Assembly (NCBI GenBank): GCA_965214495.1
Contig: OZ243958.1
Location: 434,001-498,000 of the forward strand
DNA: 64,000 nt
Direction of reading: 5' to 3'
From: JANQOH01 sp965214495
Lineage (GTDB): Bacteria; Pseudomonadota; Alphaproteobacteria; UBA7887
Shown one piece after another: positions 19,494-31,600 of the stretch (its first letter is position 1; the number at the start of each line of letters is the position of its first letter). The notes under the pieces were generated by a model. That model did not search any database, had not been told where the DNA came from, and saw nothing but the letters and a program-made list of their open reading frames with translations. The position numbers were made by a program, and so were the translations under genes.

Positions 19494-22472
19494 GATCCCG
19501 GCGCGCAGTTCGCCGCCGTTCCAGCCCAGGACCCCGCCCAGCCCGAGCAGAACCCGCGTCCTCTTCCCCTCCGACCGCAGACGCTCGCCCGATACGACCA
19601 CTTCCGTCGTTGCATCGAACCAGTGCTCCAGGTCCACCGAGCCGCGGACCGAAAGGGACCGCTCTCCGCCCGGGCCGCCGCGCAGGACACGAACGGTCTC
19701 CGCCGCCAGACCGACGCCGCCGCCGCGCCGTTCCCCGTCCGTCAGCGAGACCCGCGAGTCGACGGCGTCGGCGAACCGCTCGACGGAGACGTCGGAACGG
19801 ACCAGCCATGCCCGCGGCGTCAGCGCCGTCTCCGGCCCGACCGCGACCCGCCTCCCCGCCTCGGCGCGGAGCGAAAGGGTCGAAGCCCGCGTATCCGCGT
19901 CGATCGCGCCCCGGCTCGACGCCGCCGGCGGGTCCGCCGACAAATCGACATCGTAGCGGGTGAGCGACGCCCGGGCCAGGCCATAGGCGCCGTCCGCACC
20001 GCGCCACGCCGCGGCCAACGCGACGCCGAAACCGTCCACTTCGATCTCGCCCGCGCCGGTCGGCGAGGCCACGTCCGCCGATCCCCGGACGTGGCGGACG
20101 GAAGCCGTGCCGGTGATCTCGTCGTCGAGGGAGATATCCGTCCCGGCTTCGGCCTCATATCTGTCGAAATCGTATTCGGCGCCCGCTACCGACCGGTTCG
20201 CGCCGTAGCTCCCCGTACTGCCCGAGAGACGCCCCCACACCAACGGGCCGGGCGCACCCCCCGGCTCCCGCCCGGACAGGGACGGCGCCGCCCGTTCGAG
20301 CCGCAGCAGAAATCCCGGCAGCGCTTCGTAAACAGCCGAACGCGCGGCATATATCTCGAGAAAGTCGGCGGCGGAGAAGTTCGGCCCTTCGGCGCCGGCG
20401 TGCAGGGAAATGTCCCGGGCTCCGTTCGCGACCGCGAGATTCGATCGCCTTTCGCCGTCGTGCAGCGTCACGCCGTTGACGACGATGGCGGTCCGGCCGG
20501 GATCGATCAAGGCGCCGTCGGTCTCGATGCCGTTGTCGTTGCGGACATCGCCCCGGACCGCTCTCGCCCACCGGCGGCCATCGAGATCCACGTCGACGAG
20601 GAGCTTGCGATCCATGCCGCCGGCGCCGCCTGCGGCATGGACGGCGATGCCGGAATCGGCTCCCACGCTTCCGCGCGGCCCGACCGAGACCTTGCCGCCG
20701 CCGCCGAAATACAGTCCCGCCGCGTCGCCGGAACCGCCCCGCACCCGGCCGTCCACCGAAACGGTCTGCTTCGCATAGCCGTCGTCGTCCCTGCCGGCGC
20801 CGCCGAGCGCCATGCCGTGGCCGCCCGCGGTAACGCTCGCGCCCCGGGTCAGGGAAACGTCGATGCCGGAGCGGGCAGCGTCGCCGGTATTCGTTACCTC
20901 GATGCCCGCGGCGGATTCGACATCGATGCTGCCGCCCGCCATATCGATCTCGACGAGACCCCGCGACCGGCCGATATAGACGCCGTTCCCGTCGCTGCTG
21001 CCGACATCGACGTCAACCTCGGTCAAGTCGATATCGATATCGCCGTCGCCCCAGTGATGCGCATATATGGCGGTGTCCCATTGTCCGTCCCCTTTCGCGG
21101 CGATGCCGCCGCGCGTGACCGAAACACCGATGCGGGAGTCGCCGTTGGCGATCAGACGGAGCGCATCGCCGTCGGTCGTCTCGATGCCGGTATCCGTAAG
21201 GTCGATGTCGATGTCTCCCTGACCGATCAGGTCGATACCGATGGCGGTTTCCCCGGCCGTCTTGACGCTGCTGCGTTCGAGGTTCACGTCGATATCGCCC
21301 GCGGACTCGTGCCAGGCCAGGACGCCCTCGGCGTGCTCGCCCCGGGTTTCGATCGCAGTATCCGAAATGTCGATGCTCAGCGGGCCGCCGTTCTGCGAGC
21401 CACGGTTGAAATACGCCGCATAGACGCCGCTGGCGAGGGAGCCTCGAGTTTCGATCCTGCTCCCCGAAATGTCGATGTTCAACTCGCCCGCATTTATATG
21501 GTCGGCCCGCACGCCCATGGAGCCGCCCCAGGGGACCGTCGCGTCGCCTCTGGTCAGAATGTGGAAATTCTCGACAACGATATCGATATCGCCCGGGCGC
21601 GCGTCGGCGCTATTGTAGCTGTTGCCCAGAACCGCCAGCAGACCTTCGGCTTGCGTGCCGGAAGTTTCGACATCGGGATTGACGGCGTCGAGGGTTTCCG
21701 CTCTCGCCACGATCCTGACGTTGCCGCTGCCGCTGTTGTCGGCTCTCACGCCGACGCCCCCGTGGCCCGTCGTCTCGACGGTGCCGCCGGAAAGGTCGAT
21801 CAGGATATCGCCGTCATAGTCCTCGTCCCTGAACTCGTCGGGATACCGGTCGTTATCGCCGTCGTATCGACTGTCGATCGCCGCCCAGATGCCGCTCCCG
21901 ACGCTTCGAATCGAGCCGCCGGTCATATACACGTTTATATCCCCGGACGTTCCCTGTTGGCGCACGCTGATGCCCCGCGGCCCCGTCGTCGCCTGCTCGG
22001 CGGGACCGTCCGCAGTCAGGTCGGCGGACGACCTGACGGTAATGTCGCCGTCGAAATCCGGCCCGGTATCGACCCAGAAAGCGCCGTAATAGGCCCAGTT
22101 GTCGTCGGGCAGGTTCCATCGCCGGCCATGGTCGTCCGTCTGTTCGTCGACCGTAACCTGGGGCCTGCCGCGAGTACCGGCGATTCTCAATCCATCCGCC
22201 AGCTCGAACACGTAATCCGTCTTCCGCGTATTCTCCGGTAGCTGGTAGAAGACATTGCCTTGGGACGGATCGTAATTGCCGTCGTCGCACACGACGGTCC
22301 GCGAACCCGTCGCGGGGCCGCATTCGTCAACGGCTCCCGCCCCGCCGCCCCCGAGAGCGAAGACAACGGACAGTCCGAGGACGGGCCAGCTCCTGCACAT
22401 TCGGTTGAGTTCGTTCGCGACGCGAGGCGCCGACAGGCGATGCGGCTCAGAGACCGGTGACGTGGGAGTCAT
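19491..22472 (-). CDS. Beta-helix autotransporter (in-frame amber before last barrel strand)
   Basis: The 993-residue product has a signal peptide within residues 25-47 (hydrophobic LGLSVVFALGGGGAGA, likely cleavage after AGA); internal Met25 is an alternative start, although GAGGG lies about 8 bases before the chosen ATG. Residues 90-700 are a passenger made of short motifs such as GDIDIDL, IETRG and AxGVxA, which I read as a right-handed beta-helix like those of AIDA/pertactin-type autotransporters. After a YEALPGFLLRLE helix, an autotransporter barrel runs from about residue 745 (GPLVWGRLSGSTGSY). The frame stops at TAG directly after LRAGI, yet the following 21 codons supply the missing final strand. 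The gene is divergent from the LRR adhesin and convergent with the giant adhesin. The ligand is unknown. Confidence 0.85.
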   Translation of the reverse strand: MTPTSPVSEPHRLSAPRVANELNRMCRSWPVLGLSVVFALGGGGAGAVDECGPATGSRTVVCDDGNYDPSQGNVFYQLPENTRKTDYVFELADGLRIAGTRGRPQVTVDEQTDDHGRRWNLPDDNWAYYGAFWVDTGPDFDGDITVRSSADLTADGPAEQATTGPRGISVRQQGTSGDINVYMTGGSIRSVGSGIWAAIDSRYDGDNDRYPDEFRDEDYDGDILIDLSGGTVETTGHGGVGVRADNSGSGNVRIVARAETLDAVNPDVETSGTQAEGLLAVLGNSYNSADARPGDIDIVVENFHILTRGDATVPWGGSMGVRADHINAGELNIDISGSRIETRGSLASGVYAAYFNRGSQNGGPLSIDISDTAIETRGEHAEGVLAWHESAGDIDVNLERSSVKTAGETAIGIDLIGQGDIDIDLTDTGIETTDGDALRLIANGDSRIGVSVTRGGIAAKGDGQWDTAIYAHHWGDGDIDIDLTEVDVDVGSSDGNGVYIGRSRGLVEIDMAGGSIDVESAAGIEVTNTGDAARSGIDVSLTRGASVTAGGHGMALGGAGRDDDGYAKQTVSVDGRVRGGSGDAAGLYFGGGGKVSVGPRGSVGADSGIAVHAAGGAGGMDRKLLVDVDLDGRRWARAVRGDVRNDNGIETDGALIDPGRTAIVVNGVTLHDGERRSNLAVANGARDISLHAGAEGPNFSAADFLEIYAARSAVYEALPGFLLRLERAAPSLSGREPGGAPGPLVWGRLSGSTGSYGANRSVAGAEYDFDRYEAEAGTDISLDDEITGTASVRHVRGSADVASPTGAGEIEVDGFGVALAAAWRGADGAYGLARASLTRYDVDLSADPPAASSRGAIDADTRASTLSLRAEAGRRVAVGPETALTPRAWLVRSDVSVERFADAVDSRVSLTDGERRGGGVGLAAETVRVLRGGPGGERSLSVRGSVDLEHWFDATTEVVVSGERLRSEGKRTRVLLGLGGVLGWNGGELRAGI

Positions 22473-22671
22473 GAATCTTTCCCTCTATGAGCCACCCGGG
22501 GGCCACTCTGCAATTTAGCCGTCGCTTACGCAATCCCCAAACTTCGCGATATCTGTACCGGACAACCGCGGCCGCCGGCGGCGATGCGCCCCGCGCCCGG
22601 GCGCCTTCGAGACCGCGTCCGCCCGCATCTTGTAGTCGCCCATCGGCGGTAGTGTGCCTGCTTCCGGTCCG
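22473..22671. promoter_or_regulatory. Divergent intergenic region between two surface-protein genes
   Basis: About 200 bases separate the divergent starts of the autotransporter (22472, minus) and the LRR adhesin (22672, plus), so both promoters should lie here. Only the minus-strand ribosome binding site (GAGGG) is clear. I see no convincing -35/-10 pair, operator palindrome or terminator. Confidence 0.4.
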
Positions 22672-22953
22672 ATGCGCCGCGCAAGGCGGCTTCTTCGCAC
22701 CGCGCCGGGCGCGTTCGCGTTCGCCCTGGCGGTGCCCCTGCTCGCCGCCCCGGCGGCGCTCGCGCAGGACTCGGGCGTGTGCGACCGCACGCAGCAGGTG
22801 CGCGACGAACTCATCTTTCTCGCGGATCGTACCGCCTGCGCGGATGTCACCGACGCGGATCTCGCTGAAATCGGCGCGCTGACCTTGTCAAACAAAGGCA
22901 TCACGGCCTTGCAGGCGGGCGATTTCGCCGATCTTACCAGCCTGACCCGGCTT
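22672..22953 (+). CDS. LRR adhesin piece 1: signal peptide and LRR cap
   Basis: From the ATG at 22672 (a GTG at 22654 is an in-frame alternative, and neither has a clear ribosome binding site) the product begins with an arginine-rich n-region (MRRARRLLRTA), a hydrophobic core and a cleavage site near AALAQDSG, a standard Sec signal peptide. It continues into an N-terminal cap for leucine-rich repeats (ADLAEIGALTLSNKGITAL). After LTSLTRL the frame is lost. The same frame stays open without meaning to 23733. Confidence 0.7.
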
Positions 22954-23555
22954 GAATTTGGCGAGAAACGACTTGACCTCGTTGCCGGCGAGTGTCTTCT
23001 CCGCTCTCACCAGCCTGACATGGCTGGACTTGCAGGCCAACGGCCTGACCGCACTACCGGCGGGCGTATTCTCCGGTCTCACCGACCTGCGCTCGCTGCG
23101 GTTGAACGTCAACGACCTGACCGCGCTGCCGGCCGATGTGTTCTCCGGTCTCGCCAACCTGAACACGCTGAACGTGGGCAGCAACGACCTGACCGCGCTG
23201 CCGGCGAATGTCTTTTCCAATCTCACCGGCCTGACCGGGCTGGGCTTGTCGGGCAACGACCTGACTGCGCTGCCGGCGAATGTCTTTTCCAATCTCACCG
23301 GCCTGACCAGCCTGAACTTGTCGTACAACGACCTGACCACGCTGCCGGCGAATGTCTTCTCCAGTCTCACCAACCTGACCAGCCTGCACTTGTCGTACAA
23401 CGACCTGGCCACGCTGCCGGCGAATGTCTTCTCCAGTCTCACCAACCTGACCAGACTGGACCTGGACGGCAACGACCTGACCGCGCTGCCGGCGGGCATG
23501 TTCTCCGGTCTCGCCAGCCTGACCGATCTGTATCTGGACCGGAATCCTGGAGCCC
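22950..23555 (+). repeat. Eight 24-residue leucine-rich repeats (72-base period)
   Basis: Eight copies carry LPAxVF, starting with SLPASVF and ending with ALPAGMF, each followed by a LxxLxxLxLxxNDLT pattern. The period is 72 bases and neighbouring copies are nearly identical (for example the two at about 23190-23330). The array looks like a typical extracellular LRR solenoid used in ligand binding. Confidence 0.85.
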
Positions 23556-25605
23556 CCTTCACTCTCATGCTGGAGTTGGCGCGCGCGGACGCGCAGGAAT
23601 TAAACGCGCAGAGCCCCGCGCAGGTGACGGTCGAGCTCGCCGAGGGCGCGCCGTTCGAAATGATCGCCGACCTTTCGGTCGCGGGCGGCACGCTGTCCGC
23701 CGCCACGGCGACCCTGGCGGCGGGCATGACTGAAAGCGGTTCCGTCACGGCAACGGGCGCCGGCCAGGTCACGGTGTCTCTGGGCGACCCGCCCGAGGTT
23801 CCGGCGGGTTTCTACGGCATCCGGACCGCCGTGGGGCCTTCGCTCGTCCTGTTCGAGGACAACGCCATCGTCCTCGGCGTCGATCCCGAGCTGGTCGAGG
23901 AAGACAGCGGGAGCACGCAGATCACCGTCACCGCGTCCTTCCCCGGCAGCGTAACCCGGCCCGAGGCCACCGTCGTCAGTGCCACGGTGGCGGACGGGAC
24001 CGCGACCGCAGGCGAAGACTTCACCGCCGTCACGCCCTTCAGCGTCACCATCCCCGCGAACGAATCCAGCGGCACGGCGACCTTCACGCTGACGGTGATC
24101 GGTGACAACGTATCCGAGGGCGGGGAGACGCTGACGGTACAGGGCACGCAGGGCATGAGCACCGTCACGCCGGCCACGGTGACGATCGCCGACAACGACG
24201 CGATAGGGACCGTAGATATAGAGTACGAGCCGGATAGCGTTCGGGAGGACGACGAGCCCACGGAGGTTACCGTCACCGCGTCCTTCTCCGGCAGCGTAAC
24301 CCGGTCCACGGAAACCGAAATTCCGTGCACTGTCTTCACGAGCGACCGTTTCGCCGATGTCGATCCCTTCACCGTCACCATCCCCGCGCTCGAATCCAAA
24401 GGAGCGGTGACCTTCAGGTTGGTGCCGATCGACAACGATCTGGCCGACGGTACGTGGAGCGTACGTTTCACTTGCGCGTTTTTCGGAGGCGTGCATGGTT
24501 ACCCGGGGGTTAGAATCCTCGACGACGAGACGCCGACGGCCGTCGATCTGGAAGTCTCGCCGGCGCGGGTCGCGGAGGGTGGCGGGAACCGCAACGTCAC
24601 CGTCACCGCGTCCTTCCCCGGCGCCACCTTGTATACCGGCGCAAGCCGGCCCACGGCTACCGTTGTCGCTGTCTCGGTGGTGGACGGGACCGCGACCGCA
24701 GGCGAAGACTTTACCGCCGTCGCGCCCTTCAGCGTCACCATCCCCGCGGACCGAGGGCTCGCCACGGAGCGTTTCTCGCTGACGGTGCTCGACGACGACG
24801 TGGACGACAGCGAGGAAACCGTGAAGGTGACCGGAACGACCGCCGGCCTCGATGTCAACGAGGCCGTCATCACCATCGCCGACGACGAGGGCCCGCCGCT
24901 CGTGAGTCTGGCGCTGGCCCCGGCCGCGATCGGGGAGGACGGCGGGGTGAGCACGGTGACCGCGAGCCTGAGCGGGACGTCGAGCGCGGACACGACCGTG
25001 ACGGTGGCGGCCGAGGCGGTGGCGCCGGCGGCGGCGGGCCATTTCACGTTGAGCGAGAACACCACCCTCAGCATCGCGGCCGGCGAGACGGGAAGCACGG
25101 GCGTCGTCACCGTCACGGCGGTGAACGACGAGGTGGCCGCGCTGGACAAGGAGGTGACCGTGTCGGCGACGGCGGCCAACGACCAGGGGGTGACGGCGCC
25201 GGTCGACGTGACGTTAACCATCGAGGAGGACGACGCGGCCGGGATTACGGTGACGGCGATCGACGGCGACACCACCGAAGCGGGGGGCGAGGCGACGTTC
25301 ACGGTGGCGCTCGACAGCGCGCCGACGGCGGACGTGAGCATCGGGGTGAGCAGCGACGACACGGGCGAGGGCACGGTGGCGCCGGCGACGCTGACGTTCA
25401 CCACCGGGAACTGGAACACGGCGCAGACCGTCACCGTCACCGGCGTGGACGACGACGAGGACGACGGCGACCAGGACTACACCGTTGTTCTGGCGGCGGC
25501 GACCAGCACCGACACCAACTACAGCGGCTTCAACCCGGACGACGTGAGCGTGACCAACACCGACGACGACGCGGCCGGCGTCACGGTGACGCTGCCGCAG
25601 GGGGG
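22952..25605 (+). CDS. LRR adhesin piece 2: LRR array and Calx-beta-like domains
   Basis: The frame starts at a TTG (22952) inside an LRR, so it is a continuation rather than a gene start. It carries the eight LRRs to about 23555, a short linker domain (23560-23850), then Calx-beta-like units (23860-25230) with motifs such as VTASFPGSVTRPEATVV and TIADND. The first member of the 348-base repeat family begins at 25240. The meaningful frame ends at a six-G run (25600-25605) after VTLPQG. The same frame then stays open to 28135 only because the GC-rich repeats lack stops in all frames; that tail (DLADHHRSGGRG and onward) is not real protein. Confidence 0.7.
25600..25605 (+). other. Frameshift site: six-G run where sister repeats have five
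   Basis: Sister repeats (for example at 25948-25952) read GCA, five G, AGACC, giving VTLPQGETSLTTTEAGG. Here the run is six G, which turns the frame into GGDLADHH. One extra G explains the switch to the frame that ends at 28643. Confidence 0.85.
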
Positions 25606-28600
25606 AGACCTCGCTGACCACCACCGAAGCGGGGGGCGAGGCGACGTTCACGGTGGCGTTGGACAGCGAGCCGACGGCGGACGTGAGCATCGGGGTGAGC
25701 AGTTCGGACACCGGCGAGGGCACGGTGGCGCCGGCGACGCTGACCTTCACCACCGGGAACTGGAACACGGCGCAGACCGTCACCGTCACCGGCGTGGACG
25801 ACGCCGTGGACGACGACGACCAGACTTACAGCATCGTGCTGGCTGCGGCGACCAGCACCGACGCCAACTACAGCGGCTTCAACCCGGACGACGTGAGCGT
25901 GACCAACACCGACGACGACGCGGCCGGCGTCACGGTGACGCTGCCGCAGGGGGAGACCTCGCTGACCACCACCGAAGCGGGGGGCGAGGCGACGTTCACG
26001 GTGGCGTTGGACAGCGCGCCGACGGCGGACGTGAGCATCGGGGTGAGCAGCGACGACCTGACCGAGGGCACGGTGGAGCCGGCGACGCTGACGTTCACCA
26101 CCGGGAACTGGAACACGGCGCAGACCGTCACCGTCACCGGCGTGGACGACGACGTGGACGACGGCGACCAGGACTACACCATCGTGCTGGCTGCGGCGAC
26201 GAGCACCGACGCCAACTACAGCGGCTTCAACCCGGACGACGTGAGCGTGACCAACACCGACGACGACGCGGCCGGCGTCACGGTGACGCTGCCGCAGGGG
26301 CTGAGCTCGCTGACCACCACCGAAGCGGGGGGCGAGGCGACGTTCACGGTGGCGCTGGACAGCGCGCCGACGGCGGACGTGAGCATCGGGGTGAGCAGTT
26401 CGGACACCGGCGAGGGCACGGTGGCGCCGGCGACGCTGACGTTCACCACCGGGAACTGGAACACGGCGCAGACCGTCACCGTCACCGGCGTGGACGACAA
26501 CGTGGACGACGACGACCAGGACTACACCATCGTGCTGGCTGCGGCGACGAGCACCGACGCCAACTACAGCGGCGCCGACCCCGACGACGTGAGCGTGGTG
26601 AACGAGGACGACGACACGGCGGGGATCGCGGTGACGCTGCCGCAGGGGGAGACCTCGCTGACCACGACCGAGGCGGGGGGCGAGGCGACGTTCACGGTGG
26701 CGTTGGACAGCGCGCCGACCGCGGACGTGAGCATCGGGGTGAGCAGTTCGGACACCGGCGAGGGCACGGTGGCGCCGGCGACGCTGACGTTCACCACCGG
26801 GAACTGGAACACGGCGCAGACCGTCACCGTCACCGGCGTGGACGACGACGTGGACGACGACGACCAAGACTACACCATCGTGCTGGAGGCGGCGACCAGC
26901 ACCGACACCAACTACAGCGGCGCCGACCCCGGCGACGTGAGCGTGGTGAACGAGGACGACGACACGGCGGGATTCACGGTGACGCCCATCACCGCGCCGA
27001 TCACCACCGAAGGCGGCGGCACGGCGCGGTTCACGGTGGCGCTGGGCAGCGCGCCGACTGCGGACGTGAGCATCGGGGTGAGCAGTTCGGACACCGGCGA
27101 GGGCACGGTGGAGCCGGCGACGCTGACGTTCACCACCGGGAACTGGAACACGGCGCAGACCGTCACCGTCACCGGGGTGGACGACGCCGTGGACGACGGC
27201 GATCAGAGCTACACCATCGTGCTGGCTGCGGCGACGAGCACCGACACCAACTACAGCGGCGCCGACCCCGGCGACGTGAGCGTGGTGAACGAGGACGACG
27301 ACGCGGCCGGCATCACGGTGACGCTGCCCCAGGGGCTGAGCTCGCTGACCACGACCGAGGCGGGCGGCGAGGCGACGTTCACGGTGGCGCTGGACAGCGC
27401 GCCGACCGCCGACGTGAGCATCGGGGTGAGCAGCGACGACCTGACCGAGGGCACGGTGGCGCCGGCGACGCTGACCTTCACCACCGGGAACTGGAACACG
27501 GCGCAGACCGTCACCGTCACCGGCGTGGACGACGCCGTGGACGACGGCGATCGGAGCTACACCATCAAGCTGGCTGCGGCGGAGAGCACCGACACCAACT
27601 ACGGCGGCGCCGACCCGGACGACGTGAGCGTGACCAACACCGACGACGACGCGGCCGGCGTCACGGTGACGCTGCCCCAGGGGCTGAGCTCGCTGACCAC
27701 GACCGAGGCGGGCGGCGAGGCGACGTTCACGGTGGCGCTGGACAGCGCGCCGACCGCCGACGCGAGCACCGGGGTGAGCAGCGACGACCTGACCGAGGGC
27801 ACGGTGGCGCCGGCGACGCTGACCTTCACCACCGGGAACTGGAATACGGCGCAGACCGTCACCGTCACGGGGGTGGACGACGCCGTGGACGACGGCGACC
27901 AGGGCTACACCATCGTGCTGGCGGCGGCGACGAGCACCGACACCAACTACGGCGGCACCGACCCGGACGACGTGAGCGTGACCAACACCGACGACGACAC
28001 GGCGGGGATCGCGGTGACGCTGCCGCAGGGGGAGACCTCGCTGACCACGACCGAGGCGGGCGGCGAGGCGACGTTCACGGTGGCGCTGGACAGCGCGCCG
28101 ACGGCGGACGTGAGCATCGGGGTGAGCAGCGATGATACGACCGAGGGCACGGTGGCGCCGGCGACGCTGACGTTCACCACCGGGAACTGGAACACGGCGC
28201 AGACCGTCACCGTCACCGGGGTGGACGACGCCGTGGACGACGGCGACCAGGGCTACACCATCGTGCTGGCGGCGGCGACGAGCACCGACGCCAACTACGG
28301 CGGCACCGACCCCGGCGACGTGAGCGTGACCAACACCGACGACGACGCGGCCGGCATCACGGTGACGCTGCCCCAGGGGCTGACCTCGCTGACCACCACC
28401 GAAGCGGGGGGCGAGGCGACGTTCACGGTGGCGCTGGACAGCGTGCCGACGGCGGACGTGAGCATCGCCGTGAGCAGCGATGATACCGGCGAGGGCACGG
28501 TGGCGCCGGCGAGCCTGGAGTTCACGCCGGACAACTGGAACACGGCGCAGACCGTCACCGTCACCGGGGTGGACGACGCCGTGGACGACGGCGACCAGGG

Positions 28601-28643
28601 CTACACCATCGTGCTGGCGGCGGCACCGACCCCGGCGACGTGA
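25606..28643 (+). CDS. LRR adhesin piece 3: body of the 348-base repeats
   Basis: This frame (first start codon GTG at 25653) carries most of the 116-residue units without interruption. The fifth unit is divergent, with ITAPITTEGGGTARF in place of the usual PQGETSLTTTEAGG. It ends at TGA 28641-28643 after VLAAAPTPAT, where 28 bases present in every sister unit are missing. It has no start context of its own and is a middle segment of the interrupted adhesin. Confidence 0.75.
28616..28640 (+). other. 28-base deletion between GGCGGC microrepeats causing a frame change
   Basis: Sister units read CTGGCGGCGGCGACGAGC, continue through the ACCNANYGG codons, then CGGCACCGACCCC. Here CTGGCGGCGGCACCGACCCC joins the two GGCGGC blocks directly. 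The loss of 28 bases is not a multiple of three and moves the frame to the one ending at 32389. The short direct repeats at the ends suggest slipped-strand deletion. Confidence 0.8.
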
Positions 28644-31600
28644 GCGTGACCAACACCGACGACGACGCGGCCGGCATCACGGTGACGCTGCCGCAGGGGG
28701 AGACCTCGCTGACCACGACCGAGGCGGGCGGCGAGGCGACGTTCACGGTGGCGTTGGACAGTGCGCCGACTGCGGACGTGAGCATCGGGGTGAGCAGTTC
28801 GGACACCGGCGAGGGCACGGTAGAGCCGGCGACCCTGACGTTCACCACCGGGAACTGGAACACGGCGCAGACCGTCACCGTCACCGGCGTGGACGACAAC
28901 GTGGACGACGGCGACCGGAGCTACACCATCGTGCTGGCTGCGGCGACGAGCACCGACACCGACTACAGCGGCGCCGACCCCGACGACGTGAGCGTGGTCA
29001 ACACCGACGACGACACGGCGCCGACGGGTGTGTCGCTGGCGCTGGACACCGACGCGGATATGGCGGGCAACCAGAACGGGGTTCTGGAGAACGGCGAAGC
29101 GCAGACGGTGAGCGTGACGGCGTCGCTTGAGGGGGGCACGACGCGCACCGAGGCGACGGCGGTGACGGTGACGGTGTCGGACGGCACGGCGGTTTCGCCG
29201 GCGGACTATTCGGTCGGGCCTTTGCCGGTGATCGTCATCGCGGCGGGGGCGAACGAGGCCACGGGGACCTTCGAGATCGTGCCGGTTGAGGACACGCTGG
29301 ACGAGGGGACGGGCGAGACGGTGACGGTGGGCGGCGCCACGACGATAGGTCTGGCGGTGTCGGCGGCCTTGCCGGTGCTGACCGTCACCGACGACGACGG
29401 CCCGCCGACGGGTGTGTTGTTGAGCCTCGACGGCGATGCGCAGACGCCGGGCGAGCAGGCGGCGGTGGACGAGGGCGGCGGGTCGCAGACGGTGACGGTG
29501 AAGGCGGCGCTGGCGGGCGGGACGACGCGCACCGAGGCGACGGTGGTGACAGTGACGGTGGCCGCCGGCACGGCGACCGCCATGACGGACTACACGGCGA
29601 CGGTGGCCGATCCGTTCGAGATCGAGATCGCTGCGGGTCAGGTGAGCGCCACCGGGACGTTCGCGATCGCGCCGGTGGACGACGTGATCGACGACGACGG
29701 CGAGACGGTGTCGGTGACCGGGACGACGACGGTGGGACTGACGGTGACCGGCGCGGACCTGACCATTACCGACGACGACGGCCCGCCGACGGGTGTGGCG
29801 CTGACGCTGGACACCGACGCGGATATGGCGGGCCACCAGGGCCGGGTGGCCGAAGGCGGCGGGTCGCGGACCGTGACGGTGACGGCCTCGCTGGAGGGCG
29901 GGACCACACTTGCCGAGGCGACGGTGGTGACGGTGACCGTGGCGGACGGCACCGCCGTCTCGCCGGCGGACTATTCCGTCGGGACCCTGCCGGCGATCGC
30001 GATCCCGGCAGGGGCGGGCCAGGCCGCGGGGACGTTCGAGATCGTGCCGGTTGACGACACGCTGGACGAGGGCGCCGGGGAGACGGTGACGGTGGGCGGC
30101 GCCACGACCGTGGGTTTGGCGGTGTCCCCGGCCTCGCCGGTGCTGACCATTGCCGACGACGACGCCGACCTGATGCCGTCGTTCGGCGACAGGACCGTCC
30201 TTGCCCGGACCTGGACCGTGGGCACGGAGATCGACACGGTCGTATTGCCCGATGCAGAGGGCGGGAACGGCGCGCTGATCTACGACCTGATGCCCGACCT
30301 GCCCGCCGGCCTCGTGTTCGACGCGGCGGCGCGCACCGTCTCCGGCACGCCGACCGCGGCGTTCCCCACGACGGAGTTCACCTGGACGGTCACCGACTCC
30401 GACGATCGGGACCCCGACCGCGCATCGCTGACCTTCGACATCGCCGTCGTTCCCGACCTGATGCCGTCGTTCGGCGAGGAGACCGTCAGCTATGAGTGGA
30501 TACGGAACACCGACATCGGGGAGGTGGAGCTGCCCGGGGCGACGGGCGGAAACGGCCGTCTGACCTACACGCTCGCCGGCGCCGACGATCTCCCGGAGGG
30601 ACTGCGCCATGACGCCGCCGCCCGCATCCTGAGCGGCACGCCTGCGACGGTGGGCACGGCGACCCTCACGCTGACGGCGAGGGACGCCGACGGCGACGCC
30701 GCCGCGTTGAGCGTCGGCATCGCCGTCGTGGAGGACCTGATACCGAGCTTCGGCGACGCCGCGGTCGCCGCGCAACACTACGTGGAGGGCCGGCCGATCG
30801 ATCCACTCGTGCTGCCGTCGGCGACCGGCGGCAACGGGGAGCTGACCTACCGCCTCGCGCCCGCTCTGCCGGCCGGGCTGACGTTCGACGGCGCCGCGCG
30901 CATCCTCGCGGGCACGCCGACCGAGGCGATGGAGACGACCGTGTTCGCCTGGACGGCGACCGACCGGGACGGCGACCGGGCCGAGCTCGCCTTCACCATC
31001 GAGGTGACCGCCGCCGCCACGATAACGCGGGAGCGGCTCGAGGAGGTGAACGCCGCGGTCCTGCCGGAGCTCGCGCGGGCGTTCGCGGCCAGCGCCGCCG
31101 AGGCGGTGGCGGGCCGCTTCGACGCCGCGGTGACCGGCATGGCGGACGCCGAGAGGGAAGCGCTTTCCTCGCTTGCCGGCATCCTGAGGGCGAACCGGTG
31201 GGCGCTCGAAGACGGCGCGTTCTCCTGGCGCGAAGCGCTGGCCGGCGAGTCGTTCGCGCTGGGTCTCGCGGGCGGCGATGTCGCGGTCTGGGGCGCGGGG
31301 GACTGGCGCCGCCTGTCGCTCGACGGCCCGGTGGACTGGCGGGGCGACATGTTCGCCGCCCATCTCGGCGCCGACGTCGCTCTCGGCTCCGGCCTCCGGG
31401 CCGGCGCGGCGGTGTCCCGGTCGGAAGGGTCGATCGACTATATCGACCGGCGCGGAGAGGCGCCGGTCGAGGGCGTGCACGACAGCCGGATGACGAGCGT
31501 CCACCCCTATGTCGGCGGGACGCTGTCGGACGGCTCGCGCCTGTGGGCGGTGGCGGGCTACGGCGCCGGCGAGATCGAGATCGACGACGGGGAGGCCGAG

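Larger units (their letters stand above)
25240..29010 (+). repeat. Eleven near-identical ~348-base (116-residue) tandem repeats
   Basis: Unit starts fall near 25240, 25570, 25919, 26267, 26615, 26963, 27302, 27650, 27998, 28346 and 28667. Most spacings are exactly 348 bases; the first unit is shorter and one is 339. Each unit encodes TTTEAGGEATFTVALDSAPT, then DVSIGVSS, then TFTTGNWNTAQTVTVTGVDD and DVSVTNTDDDAAG. DNA identity is very high, implying recent amplification or homogenisation, and copy number in an assembly may be unreliable. Confidence 0.9.

Noticed and set aside
25606..28135. Continuation of the frame opened at 22952 as a further 840 residues.
   Set aside because: After the six-G run it reads DLADHHRSGGRG-type repeats that are a shifted version of the real unit; the neighbouring frame gives the conserved protein repeat.
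25240..29010. Regular 348-base periodicity as a possible CRISPR-like or non-coding array.
   Set aside because: The repeats are in frame, 116 codons long, with protein-level conservation and no unique spacers.
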